Below are positions 33,980 through 43,862 of a stretch of DNA of 64,000 nucleotides, one piece after another. Origin of the DNA: Lentzea alba (GTDB taxonomy: Bacteria; Actinomycetota; Actinomycetes; Mycobacteriales; Pseudonocardiaceae); contig NZ_JAAMPJ010000001.1 of NCBI RefSeq assembly GCF_011067745.1, positions 1,536,829-1,600,828 on the forward strand. The letters are read 5' to 3'. The notes below the pieces were generated by a model. That model did no database searches and was not told where the DNA came from. It worked only from the letters and a program-made list of their open reading frames with translations. Both the position numbers and the translations under genes were made by a program. Numbering within the stretch: the stretch's first letter is position 1; every line of letters begins with the position of its first letter.

Positions 33980-35271
33980 TTGCGGGCCTCCTTGGCGGCA
34001 CGGGCCGCGTGCGGCAGCGCGTCGGCGATCACGGCGAACTCCTCTTCACCCATGGCTGCGTTGACGAACCACGCCTCGAACGCCGACGGCGGGGCGTAGA
34101 CGCCTCGTTCCAGCAGCGCGTGGAAGAACGGAGGGAAGCGCCACGTCTCGCACGCCTGCGCGCCCGCGTAGTCCTTCACCTCCGAAGAACCGAAGAACAC
34201 GCTCACCAGGTTCCCGGCGAACTGCACGCGGTGCTCGACGCCGGCCTCGGTCAGCGCGGCCGTGAACAGCGCGCCGAGCCGGGTGGCGTTGCGGTTCAGC
34301 GCCGCGTAGACCTCGTCGTCGGCCGCGCGCAACGTCGCGAGGCCCGCGGCCACCGCGACGGGGTTACCGGACAGCGTGCCTGCCTGGTAGACCGGGCCGG
34401 ACGGCGCGAGGCGGGCCATCACGTCCGCGCGGCCGCCGAACGCCGCCGCGGGCAACCCGCCCGACATGACCTTGCCGAACGTGTAGAGGTCACCGGCGAC
34501 CCGCTCCAGGCCGAACCAGCCGGCGCGGGAGACGCGGAAGCCGGTCATGACCTCGTCCATGATCAGCAACGCGCCGTCGGCGTCGCAGAGCTCGCGCAGG
34601 GAGGCGTTGAAGTCGGCGGAAGGCGCGACGGCACCCATGTTGCCCGCCGCGGCCTCGGTGATGATGCAGGCGATCTCGCCGGGGTTCTCCGCGAACGCCG
34701 CGCGCACGGCCTCGACGTCGTTGTACGGCAGCACGATCGTGTCCTCGGCCTGCGCGCCGGTGACGCCCGGCGACGAAGGCAGGCCCAGCGTCGCGACGCC
34801 GGAGCCGGCCTGGGCCAGCAGCGCGTCGACGTGACCGTGGTAGCAGCCGGCGAACTTGATGACCTTGCGCCGCTCGGTGAAGCCGCGCGCCAGCCGGATC
34901 GCGCTCATCGTGGCCTCGGTGCCCGAGTTGACCAGGCGAACCTGACGCACCGGCTCGACCCGGTCGACCAGCTCGGCCGCGAGCTCGATCTCACCCTCGG
35001 TCGGCGTGCCGAACGACAGGCCGGACTCCGCGGCCTTCTGCACAGCGGAAACCACGGACGGGTGAGCGTGCCCGAGGATCATCGGGCCCCACGAGGCCAC
35101 CAGGTCGACGTACCGGTTGCCGTCCGCGTCCCACAGGTGCGGGCCCTCGCCGCGCACCATGAAGCGCGGGGTGCCGCCGACGGAGTGGAACGCGCGCACT
35201 GGGGAGTTGACCCCGCCGGGGGTCAGCGTGGAGGCGCGCTCGAACAGGGCCTGGGATCGACTCGCAGTCAC
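33976..35271 (-). CDS. hemL: Glutamate-1-semialdehyde 2,1-aminomutase
   Basis: A 431-residue PLP aminotransferase-fold enzyme. The start region [20 protein letters not shown], the PLP lysine in [18 protein letters not shown], and GYHG-type [16 protein letters not shown] are typical of HemL. It makes 5-aminolaevulinate, downstream of HemA in the C5 pathway. I prefer the GTG at 35271, which gives the usual short N-terminus. A GTG at 35286 overlaps the upstream stop (GTGA) and would add five residues. Confidence 0.95.
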   Translation of the reverse strand: MTASRSQALFERASTLTPGGVNSPVRAFHSVGGTPRFMVRGEGPHLWDADGNRYVDLVASWGPMILGHAHPSVVSAVQKAAESGLSFGTPTEGEIELAAELVDRVEPVRQVRLVNSGTEATMSAIRLARGFTERRKVIKFAGCYHGHVDALLAQAGSGVATLGLPSSPGVTGAQAEDTIVLPYNDVEAVRAAFAENPGEIACIITEAAAGNMGAVAPSADFNASLRELCDADGALLIMDEVMTGFRVSRAGWFGLERVAGDLYTFGKVMSGGLPAAAFGGRADVMARLAPSGPVYQAGTLSGNPVAVAAGLATLRAADDEVYAALNRNATRLGALFTAALTEAGVEHRVQFAGNLVSVFFGSSEVKDYAGAQACETWRFPPFFHALLERGVYAPPSAFEAWFVNAAMGEEEFAVIADALPHAARAAKEARK

Positions 35272-35282
35272 GTACCCCAGTC

Positions 35283-35654
35283 TCACACGTCGGCTTCGAC
35301 GGCTTTCTGCGGCCGGGTGCGCACGGCCAGCAGGACCTGCCGCACCGCGTCGAGTCCGAGGAGCACGGCCAGCGTGATCGCTCCGGCAGCGGTGCCGAGC
35401 CAGTTGCCGTGGTAGCGCGTGGAGATCAACGGCTCACGGCCGTCGAGCGGGTACGCGAGCTTCACGACGCCGCGGTTCCAGCACCACACGGCGGCGATCA
35501 CCAGCAGCACGATCGCGACGAACTCACCCGCGGCGATGAGCCACCGCTTGGGCTGGTGCAGGCTCGGGCCGGGATCCACAACAGCATCCGGCACAGGATC
35601 AGGCACGGCGTCCGGCGCCGTGTCCGTGTCTGGCTCGGTAGCGGCCTCTGTCAC
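35283..35654 (-). CDS. Small two-helix membrane protein
   Basis: 123 residues. An acidic, Asp/Pro/Val-repetitive N-terminus (about 1-33) precedes two transmembrane helices (about 38-58 and 84-106), with [19 protein letters not shown] between them outside the membrane. The function is unknown. The start is GTG and the stop overlaps an alternative hemL start. It belongs to the membrane-protein cluster upstream of hemL. Confidence 0.72.
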   Translation of the reverse strand: MTEAATEPDTDTAPDAVPDPVPDAVVDPGPSLHQPKRWLIAAGEFVAIVLLVIAAVWCWNRGVVKLAYPLDGREPLISTRYHGNWLGTAAGAITLAVLLGLDAVRQVLLAVRTRPQKAVEADV

Positions 35655-35659
35655 ATCGC

Positions 35660-36079
35660 TCAGCCTCTCACGACCCGGCGCAGACCGGCGAGCAAGGCTT
35701 CCGGATCACGCGCCCAGCCCAGCACCACCGTGCCGTCGAGCAGCCGCAACGGCACCGCCGTCGTCCCCTTCGGCACCGACCAGCCGCCGCCGAGCACCCG
35801 CGCACCGGTCGGCGCGCCGACGTCCCGGCAGGCCTCGATCATCGCGACCGGCACCTTCTCCCGCCCGAACTGGGCCCCTTCGGCCGTCAGCACGACACTG
35901 CCGGTCTTCACCCGGCCGTACACCCACAGGACCGCGCCGAGCGTCAGCCCGAGCCCCACGAGCGTCCACAGCCGCACGGACGCGGGCCCGGTGATCAGCT
36001 CGATCAGGTAGCCGGCGACCGCGAACGCGGGCCCCCACAGCAGCGGCCACCAGCTGCTGCCGGACTCCCGGTACAGCAC
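35660..36079 (-). CDS. DUF3093-like membrane protein
   Basis: 139 residues. Two closely spaced transmembrane helices (about 10-28 and 33-52) are followed by a soluble beta-rich domain (VVLTAEGAQFGREKVPVAMI, GTTAVPLRLLDGTVVLGWA). The layout resembles DUF3093 proteins; that is a similarity seen by eye. The GTG start shares one base with the upstream stop (TAGTG). A longer upstream frame is a shadow of the neighbouring gene. Confidence 0.7.
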   Translation of the reverse strand: MLYRESGSSWWPLLWGPAFAVAGYLIELITGPASVRLWTLVGLGLTLGAVLWVYGRVKTGSVVLTAEGAQFGREKVPVAMIEACRDVGAPTGARVLGGGWSVPKGTTAVPLRLLDGTVVLGWARDPEALLAGLRRVVRG

Positions 36080-36699
36080 TACCGGACGAACCGGTTCGAG
36101 GCCGGGAGGAACTGCAGCACGACGGCGGCGACGGTCAGCCCGATCACGACGATGCCGATCGACACACCCACCTGCCAGTTCGGCGCCTGCAGGCCCGCCA
36201 CCGTGATCCCGACCATGCACACCAGCCCGAACATGCCGAGGATCGTGAGCAGGATCCGCGCCCAGTTGTGGCCGTTGCGCAGGACGACCGCGAACGCGAT
36301 GTACGGCGAGGCGGCCACGAGCATGGCGAAGCCCAGCGCCACGGTCGTGATCTGGAAGCCCAGCTCGGCCGCCCGGCGACCGTCCTCCGTCGACGCGGTG
36401 GCGTCCTGCGCGACGAGGTAGTCCATGTTGGTGAGCATCAGCACCGGGCCCACGGCGACGGAGAGCACGGCGCCCGCGATCCAGATCCACATCGCCGCGG
36501 TGATCGTCGGCGGACGCGCCGGCGCCAGCTCCTGCGGGAGCACCGGCGCGAGCGGTGGCATCGGATAGTTCATGTTGTTGACCGCGTGCACCTCGTAGGT
36601 GCCCTGCACCGCGCCCACGTTGTCATGGCGGGGCGTGGCGTACGGGTCCTGCCACTGGGTGTTGGCGGGGTTCTGCCACGGGTTCTGCGGATCGGTCAC
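36079..36699 (-). CDS. Polytopic membrane protein, NWAR-motif paralogue 1
   Basis: 206 residues. A Pro/Gln/Asn-rich cytoplasmic N-terminus (about 1-65) precedes four transmembrane helices. The segment GHNWARILLTILGMFGLV in front of the third helix is shared with two neighbours. The function is unknown. The ATG precedes the previous gene's stop with a four-base overlap. It is part of a run of similar small membrane proteins between hemB and hemL. Confidence 0.75.
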   Translation of the reverse strand: MTDPQNPWQNPANTQWQDPYATPRHDNVGAVQGTYEVHAVNNMNYPMPPLAPVLPQELAPARPPTITAAMWIWIAGAVLSVAVGPVLMLTNMDYLVAQDATASTEDGRRAAELGFQITTVALGFAMLVAASPYIAFAVVLRNGHNWARILLTILGMFGLVCMVGITVAGLQAPNWQVGVSIGIVVIGLTVAAVVLQFLPASNRFVR

Positions 36700-37094
36700 G
36701 GCTCACGCACCTCCGCCAACCACTGTGCCGTAGCCCGCTGCCACGTGAAGACGATTGCGGCACAGATGAGCAGAAGCGTGACCAGGTTGGAGGCGCTGAC
36801 GCCGAGGAACAGGATCCAGATCATGTGCACGATCGCGATGAACGACAACGCGATCCGCGCCCAGTTCCGGCGCCGCAGGAACAGCCGGGTCAGCAAGGCG
36901 TAGGCCGCCACGAAGATCAGCGCGACCACCGACAGCATGGTCAGGAAGCTCGTGACCTGCTCGGACGTCCAGTTGGTCAGCTGTTGCACCTCACCGCGCT
37001 GGAACCACAGCCCGACGGTGGTGAACACGACGAAGACGGCGATCGCGAGCCAGAGGCCGACCGCGATCCGGACCGTCCGGGGAGCGTCGTTCAC
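36696..37094 (-). CDS. Polytopic membrane protein, NWAR-motif paralogue 2
   Basis: 132 residues with four transmembrane helices. The cytoplasmic loop has RRRNWARIALSFIAIVHMI, clearly related to paralogues 1 and 3. The GTG start overlaps the upstream stop (GTGA). The large open frame that covers it continues into neighbouring genes and is not real. Function is unknown. Confidence 0.75.
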   Translation of the reverse strand: MNDAPRTVRIAVGLWLAIAVFVVFTTVGLWFQRGEVQQLTNWTSEQVTSFLTMLSVVALIFVAAYALLTRLFLRRRNWARIALSFIAIVHMIWILFLGVSASNLVTLLLICAAIVFTWQRATAQWLAEVREP

Positions 37095-37534
37095 GTCAGC
37101 TGCTCGCGTTCGGTCAGGTAGTCCGTCGACTGCCGGAAGTAGAACAACACCAGGCCGGAGATGGCGACCAGGGTCGTCACGACGCCGAGCGTGTTCGTGA
37201 GCAGCTGGAAGAACAGACCGAGCAGCAGCGTGATCATCAGACCCGTGCGGCTCTTCTTCAGGCCGCCCCGGACCTTGCCCGCGAACCACACCGCGAACGC
37301 ACCGAGCACGACCGTCACCACCAGCGAAGCGATCACGATGATGCCGACCGTCGAGGCGATCATGTCCGGCGTGATCTTCGGGTCCTTGTTGACCTTCACG
37401 TTCGCGTCGATCAGTGCCTGCTTGTTCAGCATCACGTACAACGCGGCGAGCACGCCGAGCGCCGAGCCGACCACGACGATCCAGTAGCCCGCCGTGATCG
37501 TGCCGGGAGTGCCCGATTCCTTCGGAGACGTCAC
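37091..37534 (-). CDS. Polytopic membrane protein, diverged member of the NWAR cluster
   Basis: 147 residues with four transmembrane helices. In the place of the NWAR motif it has KKSRTGLMITLLLGLFFQLL, so it seems a diverged paralogue of its neighbours. A hydrophilic loop (about 40-55, DANVKVNKDPKITPDM) separates helices 1 and 2. Function is unknown. Confidence 0.73.
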   Translation of the reverse strand: MTSPKESGTPGTITAGYWIVVVGSALGVLAALYVMLNKQALIDANVKVNKDPKITPDMIASTVGIIVIASLVVTVVLGAFAVWFAGKVRGGLKKSRTGLMITLLLGLFFQLLTNTLGVVTTLVAISGLVLFYFRQSTDYLTEREQLT

Positions 37535-37543
37535 GGTCGGAAC

Positions 37544-38053
37544 TTAGGACCGCAGGAAGTCCCTGTCCACCGTGACGCGTTTCCTGAAGTGCGTCGAAGC
37601 CCGGTACATCAGCACGATCGCGGCCGCGTCCAGCACCGTCGTCACGAACGTCGCACCGAGGTCGACCGGCTGCATGGTCACCCCGAAGCGAGCGGCGATC
37701 CCGCTGCCCCAAGCGATCAAGCGGAACAGTCCGAACGCGACAGACGCGGCGCCGAGCACCGTCAGCACGATGCGGGCCCAGTTGCGCCCGCGCGCCATCG
37801 TGTTCGCCAGCCGCGTGTACGCGACGAGGATCACGGTGGCGATCAGCAGCCCGAACATGATCCCGCCGTTCACCCCGGCGTCGATCTGATCCTGGCCCAG
37901 CGCCGGGTTCTGCCGGCGTGCCTCGGCCACGAGCGTCTCGCGGTCGAAGAGCTGAGCGAGGAACCGTGCCATGCCGATGCTCGCGCTGGCGATCCAGAGC
38001 CAGCGCGAGACGTTGATCAGCTGCGGTACGGGGGTGCTTACCGGTCCAGCCAC
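37544..38053 (-). CDS. Polytopic membrane protein, NWAR-motif paralogue 3
   Basis: 169 residues with four transmembrane helices and [20 protein letters not shown] in front of the third. The GTG start lies inside the end of hemB (16-base overlap), and the next candidate start would remove the first helix, so the overlap seems real. It links the membrane cluster to hemB transcription. Function is unknown. Confidence 0.73.
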   Translation of the reverse strand: MAGPVSTPVPQLINVSRWLWIASASIGMARFLAQLFDRETLVAEARRQNPALGQDQIDAGVNGGIMFGLLIATVILVAYTRLANTMARGRNWARIVLTVLGAASVAFGLFRLIAWGSGIAARFGVTMQPVDLGATFVTTVLDAAAIVLMYRASTHFRKRVTVDRDFLRS

Positions 38054-39012
38054 CGCGCCGCTTCCACGGCCCAGTACGTCAGGATGATGTCCGCGCCCGC
38101 ACGCCGGATGGACGTGAGCGACTCGAGGATCGAGCGCTCGCGGTCGATCCAGCCGTTCGCAGCAGCGGCCTCGATCATCGCGTACTCACCGGAGATCTGG
38201 TACGCCGCAACGGGAACGTCCGAGATCTCGGCGACGGACCGCAGCACGTCCAGGTAGAGCAGCGCCGGCTTGACCATGACCATGTCCGCGCCCTCGGCGA
38301 GGTCCAGCTGCACCTCGCGGATCGCCTCACGGGCGTTCGCGGGGTCCTGCTGGTAGGTCTTGCGGTCGCCCGCGAGCTGCGACTCCACGGCGTCGCGGAA
38401 CGGCCCGTAGAACGCCGAGGCGTACTTGACCGCGTACGCGAGGATGCCGGTGTCGGTGCAGCCCGCGGCGTCCAAAGCGTTGCGGATGAAGGCGATCTGG
38501 CCGTCCATCATGCCGCTGGGGCCGACGACGTGAGCGCCGGCACGGGCCTGGGCCACGGCCAGCTCGCCGTAAGCCGCCAGGGTCGCATCGTTGTCCACGG
38601 TGCCGTCGGCGGCGAGCACACCGCAGTGGCCGTGGTCGGTGAACTCGTCGAGGCAGCAGTCCGACATGAGGACCGTGCTGTCGCCCAGTTCCGCGCGCAG
38701 GTCGCCCAGCGCGGCGTTGAGGATGCCGTCCGGGTCGGTGCCGGCGGACCCGACGGCGTCACGCTCGGCCGGGACGCCGAACAGCATGATGCCGCCGACC
38801 CCTGCCTGCACGGCCTCGACCGCGGCCTTCCGCAACGAGTCACGGGTGTGCTGCAGGACGCCCGGCATGCTGCCGATCTCGGCCGGAGAGCCCAGGCCTT
38901 CCTTGACGAACATCGGCAGCACGAGCTGCCTCGGGCGCACCTCGGTCTCGGAGACCAGGCGGCGCATGGCGGGCGTCGTGCGCAGACGCCTCGGCCGGTG
39001 CAGTGGGTACAT
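38038..39012 (-). CDS. hemB: Porphobilinogen synthase
   Basis: A 324-residue TIM-barrel enzyme. The metal-binding region is [15 protein letters not shown], and the two active-site lysines lie in [15 protein letters not shown] and [12 protein letters not shown]. It condenses two 5-aminolaevulinate molecules. I chose the ATG at 39012, which has AGGGAG eight bases upstream; the frame extends 13 codons further without support. A hairpin between hemD and hemB suggests separate control from rex-hemACD. Confidence 0.95.
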   Translation of the reverse strand: MYPLHRPRRLRTTPAMRRLVSETEVRPRQLVLPMFVKEGLGSPAEIGSMPGVLQHTRDSLRKAAVEAVQAGVGGIMLFGVPAERDAVGSAGTDPDGILNAALGDLRAELGDSTVLMSDCCLDEFTDHGHCGVLAADGTVDNDATLAAYGELAVAQARAGAHVVGPSGMMDGQIAFIRNALDAAGCTDTGILAYAVKYASAFYGPFRDAVESQLAGDRKTYQQDPANAREAIREVQLDLAEGADMVMVKPALLYLDVLRSVAEISDVPVAAYQISGEYAMIEAAAANGWIDRERSILESLTSIRRAGADIILTYWAVEAARWLDR

Positions 39013-39043
39013 GTTTCTGACTCCCTGACGGAAGAGAGTCGAA

Positions 39044-39073
39044 GGGGCCACCCAAAAGTTCTTGAGTGGCCCC
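39044..39073 (-). terminator. Hairpin between hemD and hemB
   Basis: Arms GGGGCCAC and GTGGCCCC (8 bp, 14-base loop) lie 17 bases after the hemD stop and 31 bases before the hemB ATG. TTTT sits in the loop rather than after the stem, so it may attenuate rather than end transcription. Confidence 0.5.
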
Positions 39074-39090
39074 GACGGCTTCAGTTTGTT

Positions 39091-40623
39091 CTAGCTGCGG
39101 CGCAGACGCTTGGTCTTGCGCGGAGGAGGCAGCGCTCCCTCGGCGCGCAACCGGGCGGCGTGCGCGGCCAGCGCGTCGACCAGCGCGGGCACGTTCGCCT
39201 CCTCGGGCTGCACGTCGACCCGGAGGCCGAACTCCCGCGCCGTCTCGGCGGTCTGCGGGCCGATGCACGCGACGAGCGTGCGGGCGTGCGGCTTGCCCGC
39301 GATGCCGACCAGGTTCCGCACGGTCGACGACGAGGTGAAGCACACCGCGTCGAAGCCACCGGACTTGATCATCTCGCGGGTGTCGGCGGGCGGCGGGGCC
39401 GCACGCACGGTGCGGTACGCCGTCACGTCGTCGATCTCCCAGCCACGCTCGCGCAGGCCCGCGGCCAGCGTCTCGGTGGCGATGTCGGCCCGCGGCAGCA
39501 GCACGCGGTCGACCGGGTCGAGGATGTCGTCGTAGGGCGGGAAGTCGTTGAGGAGCCCCTCGGACGACTGCTCACCGGACGGCACGAGCTCGGGGATGAT
39601 GCCGAACGAGCGCACCTTCGCGGCCGTGGCCTCGCCGACGCAGGCGATCTTCACGCCGGAGAACGCACGGGCGTCCAGGCCGAACTCGCGGAACTTCTCC
39701 CACACCGCGCGGACTGCGTTGGTCGAGGTGAAGACGACCCACTGGTAGCGGCCGTCGACCAGACCCTTGACCGAACGCTCCATCTGCGCGGGGCTGCGGG
39801 GCGGCTCGACCGAGATCGTCGGCACCTCGACGGCGATCGCGCCGTGCGAGTGCAGACGGTCGCTCATCGCGCCGGCCTGCTCCTTGGTCCGCGGGACCAG
39901 CACGCGCCAGCCGTAGAGCGCCCGCGACTCCCACCAGGAGAGCTTCGAACGCGCGGCGGCGGCGGCACCGACGGTGACGACCAGCGGGCCGCCCATCTCA
40001 CCGGCGTCGGCGGCCGCGGCCGCCAGCGTGGTGTCGATGGTGCGCTGCTGGAAGCCGGTGCCCTCGGCGGTCACGGCGACCGGGGTCTGCGGCGCGAGGC
40101 CGTTCTCGACCAGGTTCGACGCGGCCTCGGCGAGGTGCGAGCCCGTGGCGTGCAGGACGAGCGTGCCGGGCGAGGCGGCGAGGCCTGCCCAGTCGGTCAC
40201 CGCGCGGACGTCGACCTCGGTGTGCACGCCACCGAGCGCGACACCCGCGTAGGCGGGGACCGCGGTACCGGAGGGCACGCCGGGCACGACGTCGAACGGG
40301 ATCGTCGACTTCGCGACGGCCTGCGCCTCCTTCACCACCGAGTCGAGGGTGAGCGGGTCACCGGCGACGAGGCGAACGACGGTCGCGCCGTTCTTCGCCT
40401 CGGTCACCAGGTCCTTGGCGACGTCGGCGGCCTCGCCGACAGCGGGGCGGACCTCGACTCCCTCGGCCACGGTCGCGAGGACGTCCGCCGGGACGTCCGG
40501 GTCGGTCACCACGAGTTCAGCCCTGGTGAGCAAGTCGTGGGCCCGGACCGTGAGCAGCCCGGTGTCGCCTGGGCCGGAGCCCACGAAGGCGATGCGTCCG
40601 GGGGTCTTGCGTGCGCGGGTCAT
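39091..40623 (-). CDS. hemD: Fused uroporphyrinogen-III methyltransferase / uroporphyrinogen-III synthase
   Basis: 510 residues. The N-terminal half (about 10-245) is a SAM-dependent tetrapyrrole methyltransferase-fold domain (RIAFVGSGPGDTGLLTVRAH, VPGVPSGTAVPAYAGVAL). The C-terminal half (about 250-510) is the HemD synthase (ALYGWRVLVPRTKEQAGAM, VVFTSTNAVRAVWEKF, CFTSSSTVRNLV). The fusion makes uroporphyrinogen III and may branch it toward sirohaem/cobalamin. It is the same arrangement as in streptomycetes and mycobacteria. GGGGAG lies seven bases before the ATG at 40623. Confidence 0.93.
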   Translation of the reverse strand: MTRARKTPGRIAFVGSGPGDTGLLTVRAHDLLTRAELVVTDPDVPADVLATVAEGVEVRPAVGEAADVAKDLVTEAKNGATVVRLVAGDPLTLDSVVKEAQAVAKSTIPFDVVPGVPSGTAVPAYAGVALGGVHTEVDVRAVTDWAGLAASPGTLVLHATGSHLAEAASNLVENGLAPQTPVAVTAEGTGFQQRTIDTTLAAAAADAGEMGGPLVVTVGAAAAARSKLSWWESRALYGWRVLVPRTKEQAGAMSDRLHSHGAIAVEVPTISVEPPRSPAQMERSVKGLVDGRYQWVVFTSTNAVRAVWEKFREFGLDARAFSGVKIACVGEATAAKVRSFGIIPELVPSGEQSSEGLLNDFPPYDDILDPVDRVLLPRADIATETLAAGLRERGWEIDDVTAYRTVRAAPPPADTREMIKSGGFDAVCFTSSSTVRNLVGIAGKPHARTLVACIGPQTAETAREFGLRVDVQPEEANVPALVDALAAHAARLRAEGALPPPRKTKRLRRS

Positions 40624-40641
40624 CAGGGCACTCCCCATCGA

Positions 40642-41577
40642 TTACGCCTCTGGGCCGCTGAGAACCGCGGCCCCGAGGTCGAGCAACTCGGCGGCCAGCG
40701 CCCGGCCGAGTCCCTCAGCTTCGGTCAAGTCACCGGTGGCGGACGCCCGGAGGAGATCGTTCTCCGGCGTCGCTGCGACCCCGCGCAGGGAAAGCCGATA
40801 CACGACCTTCCCGTCGTCATCGAGGTCTTCCACCACATCGGCCAGCGCGCCGACCGGCGCGCTGCAGCCCGCCTCGAGCGCGGCCAGCATGGCGCGCTCA
40901 GCGGTCACAGCGGCCCGGCTGGCCGAATCGTCCAAAGTGGACTGGATCAGGTGCTCGGCGTCGACGTCGTCGACCCGGCACTCGACTGCCAACGCACCCT
41001 GCGCGGGTGCGGGAAGCATCTGGATGGGCTCCAGCGTCTCGGTGATCTCGTCAGCGCGACCGAGGCGCGCGATGCCGGCGCGAGCCAGCACCACGGCGTC
41101 GAGCTCGCCACTGCGAACCTTGCCGATGCGGGTGTCCACGTTGCCGCGCAACGGAACGATGTTCAGCCCGAGGCCCAACGCCTCCAGCTGAGCGGCCCGG
41201 CGCGGGGACCCGGTGCCCACAGTGGACCCCGGGAGCAGCTCGCCGAGCGTGAGTCCGTCGCGCGCCACGAGAGCGTCGCGCGGGTCTTCACGCTGAGGCA
41301 CTGCCGCGAGCACCAGACGGGGGTCCGGCGCGGTCGGGAGGTCCTTGTAGGAGTGGACGGCGACGTCGATCTCGTTGTTCGCGAGCGCGTCGCGAAGAGC
41401 CGACGTGAACACGCCGATGCCGATCTGCGCGATGGGGGCGTCGGAGAGGTCACCCGGCGTCTTGATGACGACGATCTCGACCTGTGCTCCGGCAGCCTTC
41501 AGCGCCTCGGCCACGGTCCCCGTCTGCGCGAGCGCCAGTGCGCTGCCTCGGGTACCGATCCGTAGGGTGCGGGTCAC
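40642..41577 (-). CDS. hemC: Hydroxymethylbilane synthase
   Basis: 311 residues with [41 protein letters not shown] and the dipyrromethane cofactor Cys in [13 protein letters not shown]. It polymerises four porphobilinogen units. The start codon overlaps the hemA stop by four bases, so HemA and HemC are coupled. Confidence 0.95.
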   Translation of the reverse strand: MTRTLRIGTRGSALALAQTGTVAEALKAAGAQVEIVVIKTPGDLSDAPIAQIGIGVFTSALRDALANNEIDVAVHSYKDLPTAPDPRLVLAAVPQREDPRDALVARDGLTLGELLPGSTVGTGSPRRAAQLEALGLGLNIVPLRGNVDTRIGKVRSGELDAVVLARAGIARLGRADEITETLEPIQMLPAPAQGALAVECRVDDVDAEHLIQSTLDDSASRAAVTAERAMLAALEAGCSAPVGALADVVEDLDDDGKVVYRLSLRGVAATPENDLLRASATGDLTEAEGLGRALAAELLDLGAAVLSGPEA

Positions 41578-42890
41578 CGCGTTTCACCATCCACTGAAGC
41601 TTGCTTGGTCTGACTGACGGCCCCAGGAGCCTGGGGGTCGAGCCCGAACAGTTCGCGGAGAGCCTCCGCGTAGCCGGTACCACCAGGTGCGGAGGCGAGC
41701 TCCTTCACCCGGACGGTCGGCGTGTGCAGGAGCTTGTCTACAACGCGGCGCACCGTCTTGGCCAATTCACCGCGTGTCGCGGCGTCCAGTTCGGGAAGTC
41801 GCGAATCGAGACGGAGGAGCTCGGCGTCGACCACCTCGGCCGCCCGCTTGCGCAGGGCCGTGACGGTCGGCGTGACCTCGGCGGAGCGCTGGCCCGCGAG
41901 GTAGGCCTTGACCTCGTCGGCGACCAGCTGGGCCGCCAGGCGGGCGTCCTGCCCGGCGGGCGCGTCCGAGAGCCGCCGCTGCAGCGTTTCCAGGTCCACC
42001 ACACGAACGTTCGGCAGTTCGGCCGCGGCCGGGTCGACGTCCTTGGGCAGGCCCAGATCGCACACGACGAGCGGGCGCGAACGCTTGCTGATCATGTCCG
42101 CGCGGACCACCGTGTCGACCGACCCGGTGCACGCGAAGACGATGTCCGCGAGATCGATTTCGACGGCCAGCGCGGTGAGGTCGACGGCCGTCGCAGGGAC
42201 GCCCTCGGCCTGCAGCGACGTGGCGAGACGCACACCGTTGGCCTGCGTCCGGTTCGCGATGACGACCTCGCCGATGCCGGCGCGGCGCAGGTGCGCGGCG
42301 GCCAGGCCGCCCATGGCGCCCGCGCCGACGAGCAGCGCGCGCTTGCCCACGAGGGTGCCCAGCTCGGCCTCGGCGTCGCCGAGAGCCTCGGACACGACCG
42401 ACGCGCCCGCGTGGTCGATGCCGGTCTCGGCGTGCACGCGCTTGCCGACGCGCAGCGCGTTCTGAACCAGCTCGTGGACGGTCTTGCCGACGGTGCCCGC
42501 CGCGTCCGCCGCCGCGTACGCACCGCGCAGCTGGCCGAGGATCTGGGACTCGCCGACGACCATCGAGTCGAGGCCGGCCGCGACGGAGAACAGGTGTTCC
42601 ACGGCGGCGGCGGCGTAATGCACGTAAAAGTTCTCGTACAGCGACTGCGGATCGACCTGGGCGTGCTGCGCGAGCACGTCGACGACCTCGGACATGCCGC
42701 CGTGGAACGACTCGACGACGGCGTAGACCTCGACCCGGTTGCAGGTCGACACGACCATCGCCTCGGAGACGCTGGGGGCGGCGAGCAGCTGACCGAGCAC
42801 CTTGGGCAGGTCCGGCTCGGCCACGGTGACGCGTTCCAGGACCGGGACTGGGGCGGTGCGGTGCGACAGACCGACTACGAGCACACTCAT
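41574..42890 (-). CDS. hemA: Glutamyl-tRNA reductase
   Basis: 438 residues. The catalytic Cys50 lies in [15 protein letters not shown]. The NADPH-binding domain has [20 protein letters not shown], and a C-terminal helical dimerisation domain follows. It reduces glutamyl-tRNA to glutamate-1-semialdehyde, the first committed haem step. It follows rex by 37 bases on the same strand. In Streptomyces coelicolor rex-hemACD is one operon repressed by Rex, and the layout here is the same. Confidence 0.95.
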   Translation of the reverse strand: MSVLVVGLSHRTAPVPVLERVTVAEPDLPKVLGQLLAAPSVSEAMVVSTCNRVEVYAVVESFHGGMSEVVDVLAQHAQVDPQSLYENFYVHYAAAAVEHLFSVAAGLDSMVVGESQILGQLRGAYAAADAAGTVGKTVHELVQNALRVGKRVHAETGIDHAGASVVSEALGDAEAELGTLVGKRALLVGAGAMGGLAAAHLRRAGIGEVVIANRTQANGVRLATSLQAEGVPATAVDLTALAVEIDLADIVFACTGSVDTVVRADMISKRSRPLVVCDLGLPKDVDPAAAELPNVRVVDLETLQRRLSDAPAGQDARLAAQLVADEVKAYLAGQRSAEVTPTVTALRKRAAEVVDAELLRLDSRLPELDAATRGELAKTVRRVVDKLLHTPTVRVKELASAPGGTGYAEALRELFGLDPQAPGAVSQTKQASVDGETR

Positions 42891-42927
42891 GCACTCACCA
42901 CGTCTGCCGGAGCCGTCTGGCTCACGC

Positions 42928-43656
42928 TCACGGGCGAATCACCATCCCGTCCACACCGAGTCCGTTGTTGCCGACCGAGACGCCCGCAGCCTCGTCCGCA
43001 CGTCGAGCGACGTGGAACGACAGGATCTGCATCTCGACCGCCAAGTCAACCTTGCGCACCTCGACGTTGTCTGGAACCTGAAGGACAACTGGTGCAAAGT
43101 TCAGAATGCACTGGACGCCCGCAGATACCAAACGGTCGCAAACCGACTGGGCCGCGGGCGGCGGTGTCGCGATGACCCCGATCGAGACCTCGCGTTCCAC
43201 GCAGACCGCGGTGATGTCGTCGATGTGACTGACGGGAATGCCCCCAACAGGGATTCCGACGAGATCGGCGTCCACGTCGAACAACGCGGTGACCGGGAAA
43301 CCACGGCCGGGGAACCCGCCGTAGTTGGCCAGAGCGTGACCAAGGTTACCGATGCCGACGACGGCCACCGAGTGGTTGCGGGTGAGGCCCAGGATGCGCT
43401 CGATGTGGCTGACGAGGACCTCGACGTCGTACCCGACGCCCCTCGTGCCGTACGAGCCGATGTAGCTCAGGTCCTTGCGGAGCTTGGCCGCGTTGACGCC
43501 GGCGGCCTGGCTGAGCTCCTCGCTCGACACCGCGTTGACGCCCTGGTCGGCCATGCCGGACAGCACGCGGAGGTACACGGCGAGCCTGGCCACCGCCGCC
43601 TCGGGAATCGCACGAGCGCGCTCCCTGTCGGCAGGCTCTGCAGGGGTGGTGTTCAT
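42928..43656 (-). CDS. rex: Redox-sensing transcriptional repressor Rex
   Basis: 242 residues from the ATG at 43656 with AAGGTGAG just ahead. The N-terminal winged helix has [20 protein letters not shown] and [15 protein letters not shown]. The C-terminal Rossmann domain has [19 protein letters not shown]. Rex senses NADH/NAD+ and releases its operators when NADH rises. The open frame extends upstream through the operator, so the extension is not coding. A Rex-type operator upstream indicates autoregulation with the hem genes. Confidence 0.95.
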   Translation of the reverse strand: MNTTPAEPADRERARAIPEAAVARLAVYLRVLSGMADQGVNAVSSEELSQAAGVNAAKLRKDLSYIGSYGTRGVGYDVEVLVSHIERILGLTRNHSVAVVGIGNLGHALANYGGFPGRGFPVTALFDVDADLVGIPVGGIPVSHIDDITAVCVEREVSIGVIATPPPAAQSVCDRLVSAGVQCILNFAPVVLQVPDNVEVRKVDLAVEMQILSFHVARRADEAAGVSVGNNGLGVDGMVIRP

Positions 43657-43751
43657 CTCACCTTCGCCCCGCTGTGATGCCACGCTCTCCGACCTCCGGG
43701 TGTGCTTCACCGCAGGGACCCGCGGCGTTGGTGATACCCACACCGTACCGC

Positions 43752-43769
43752 TTGTGAACGCATGCACAA
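43752..43769. promoter_or_regulatory. Rex operator
   Basis: TTGTGAACGCATGCACAA matches the Streptomyces Rex operator pattern TTGTGAACGCGTTCACAA at 16 of 18 positions. It lies about 95 bases upstream of the rex ATG, a suitable place to overlap the promoter of rex-hemACD. Confidence 0.85.
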
Positions 43770-43792
43770 AGTCGGCGCTCGGGCGTCACAGC

Positions 43793-43815
43793 GCTGGTCA
43801 CAGGGCGTGACCAGC
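43793..43815 (-). terminator. Hairpin after the molybdopterin oxidoreductase gene
   Basis: Perfect arms GCTGGTCAC and GTGACCAGC with the five-base loop AGGGC lie 47 bases beyond the oxidoreductase stop on the minus strand. No U-tract follows. Confidence 0.6.
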
Positions 43816-43862
43816 ACCGAAGCGCCGTTCACCGTGAGGTTGTCACCGGATCCCGCGACGCC

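Noticed and set aside
38530-41565. A 1011-codon plus-strand open frame opposite hemB-hemD-hemC
   Set aside because: It is antisense to three well-recognised enzymes and has the Arg/Gly/Asp-rich composition typical of shadow frames in high-GC DNA.
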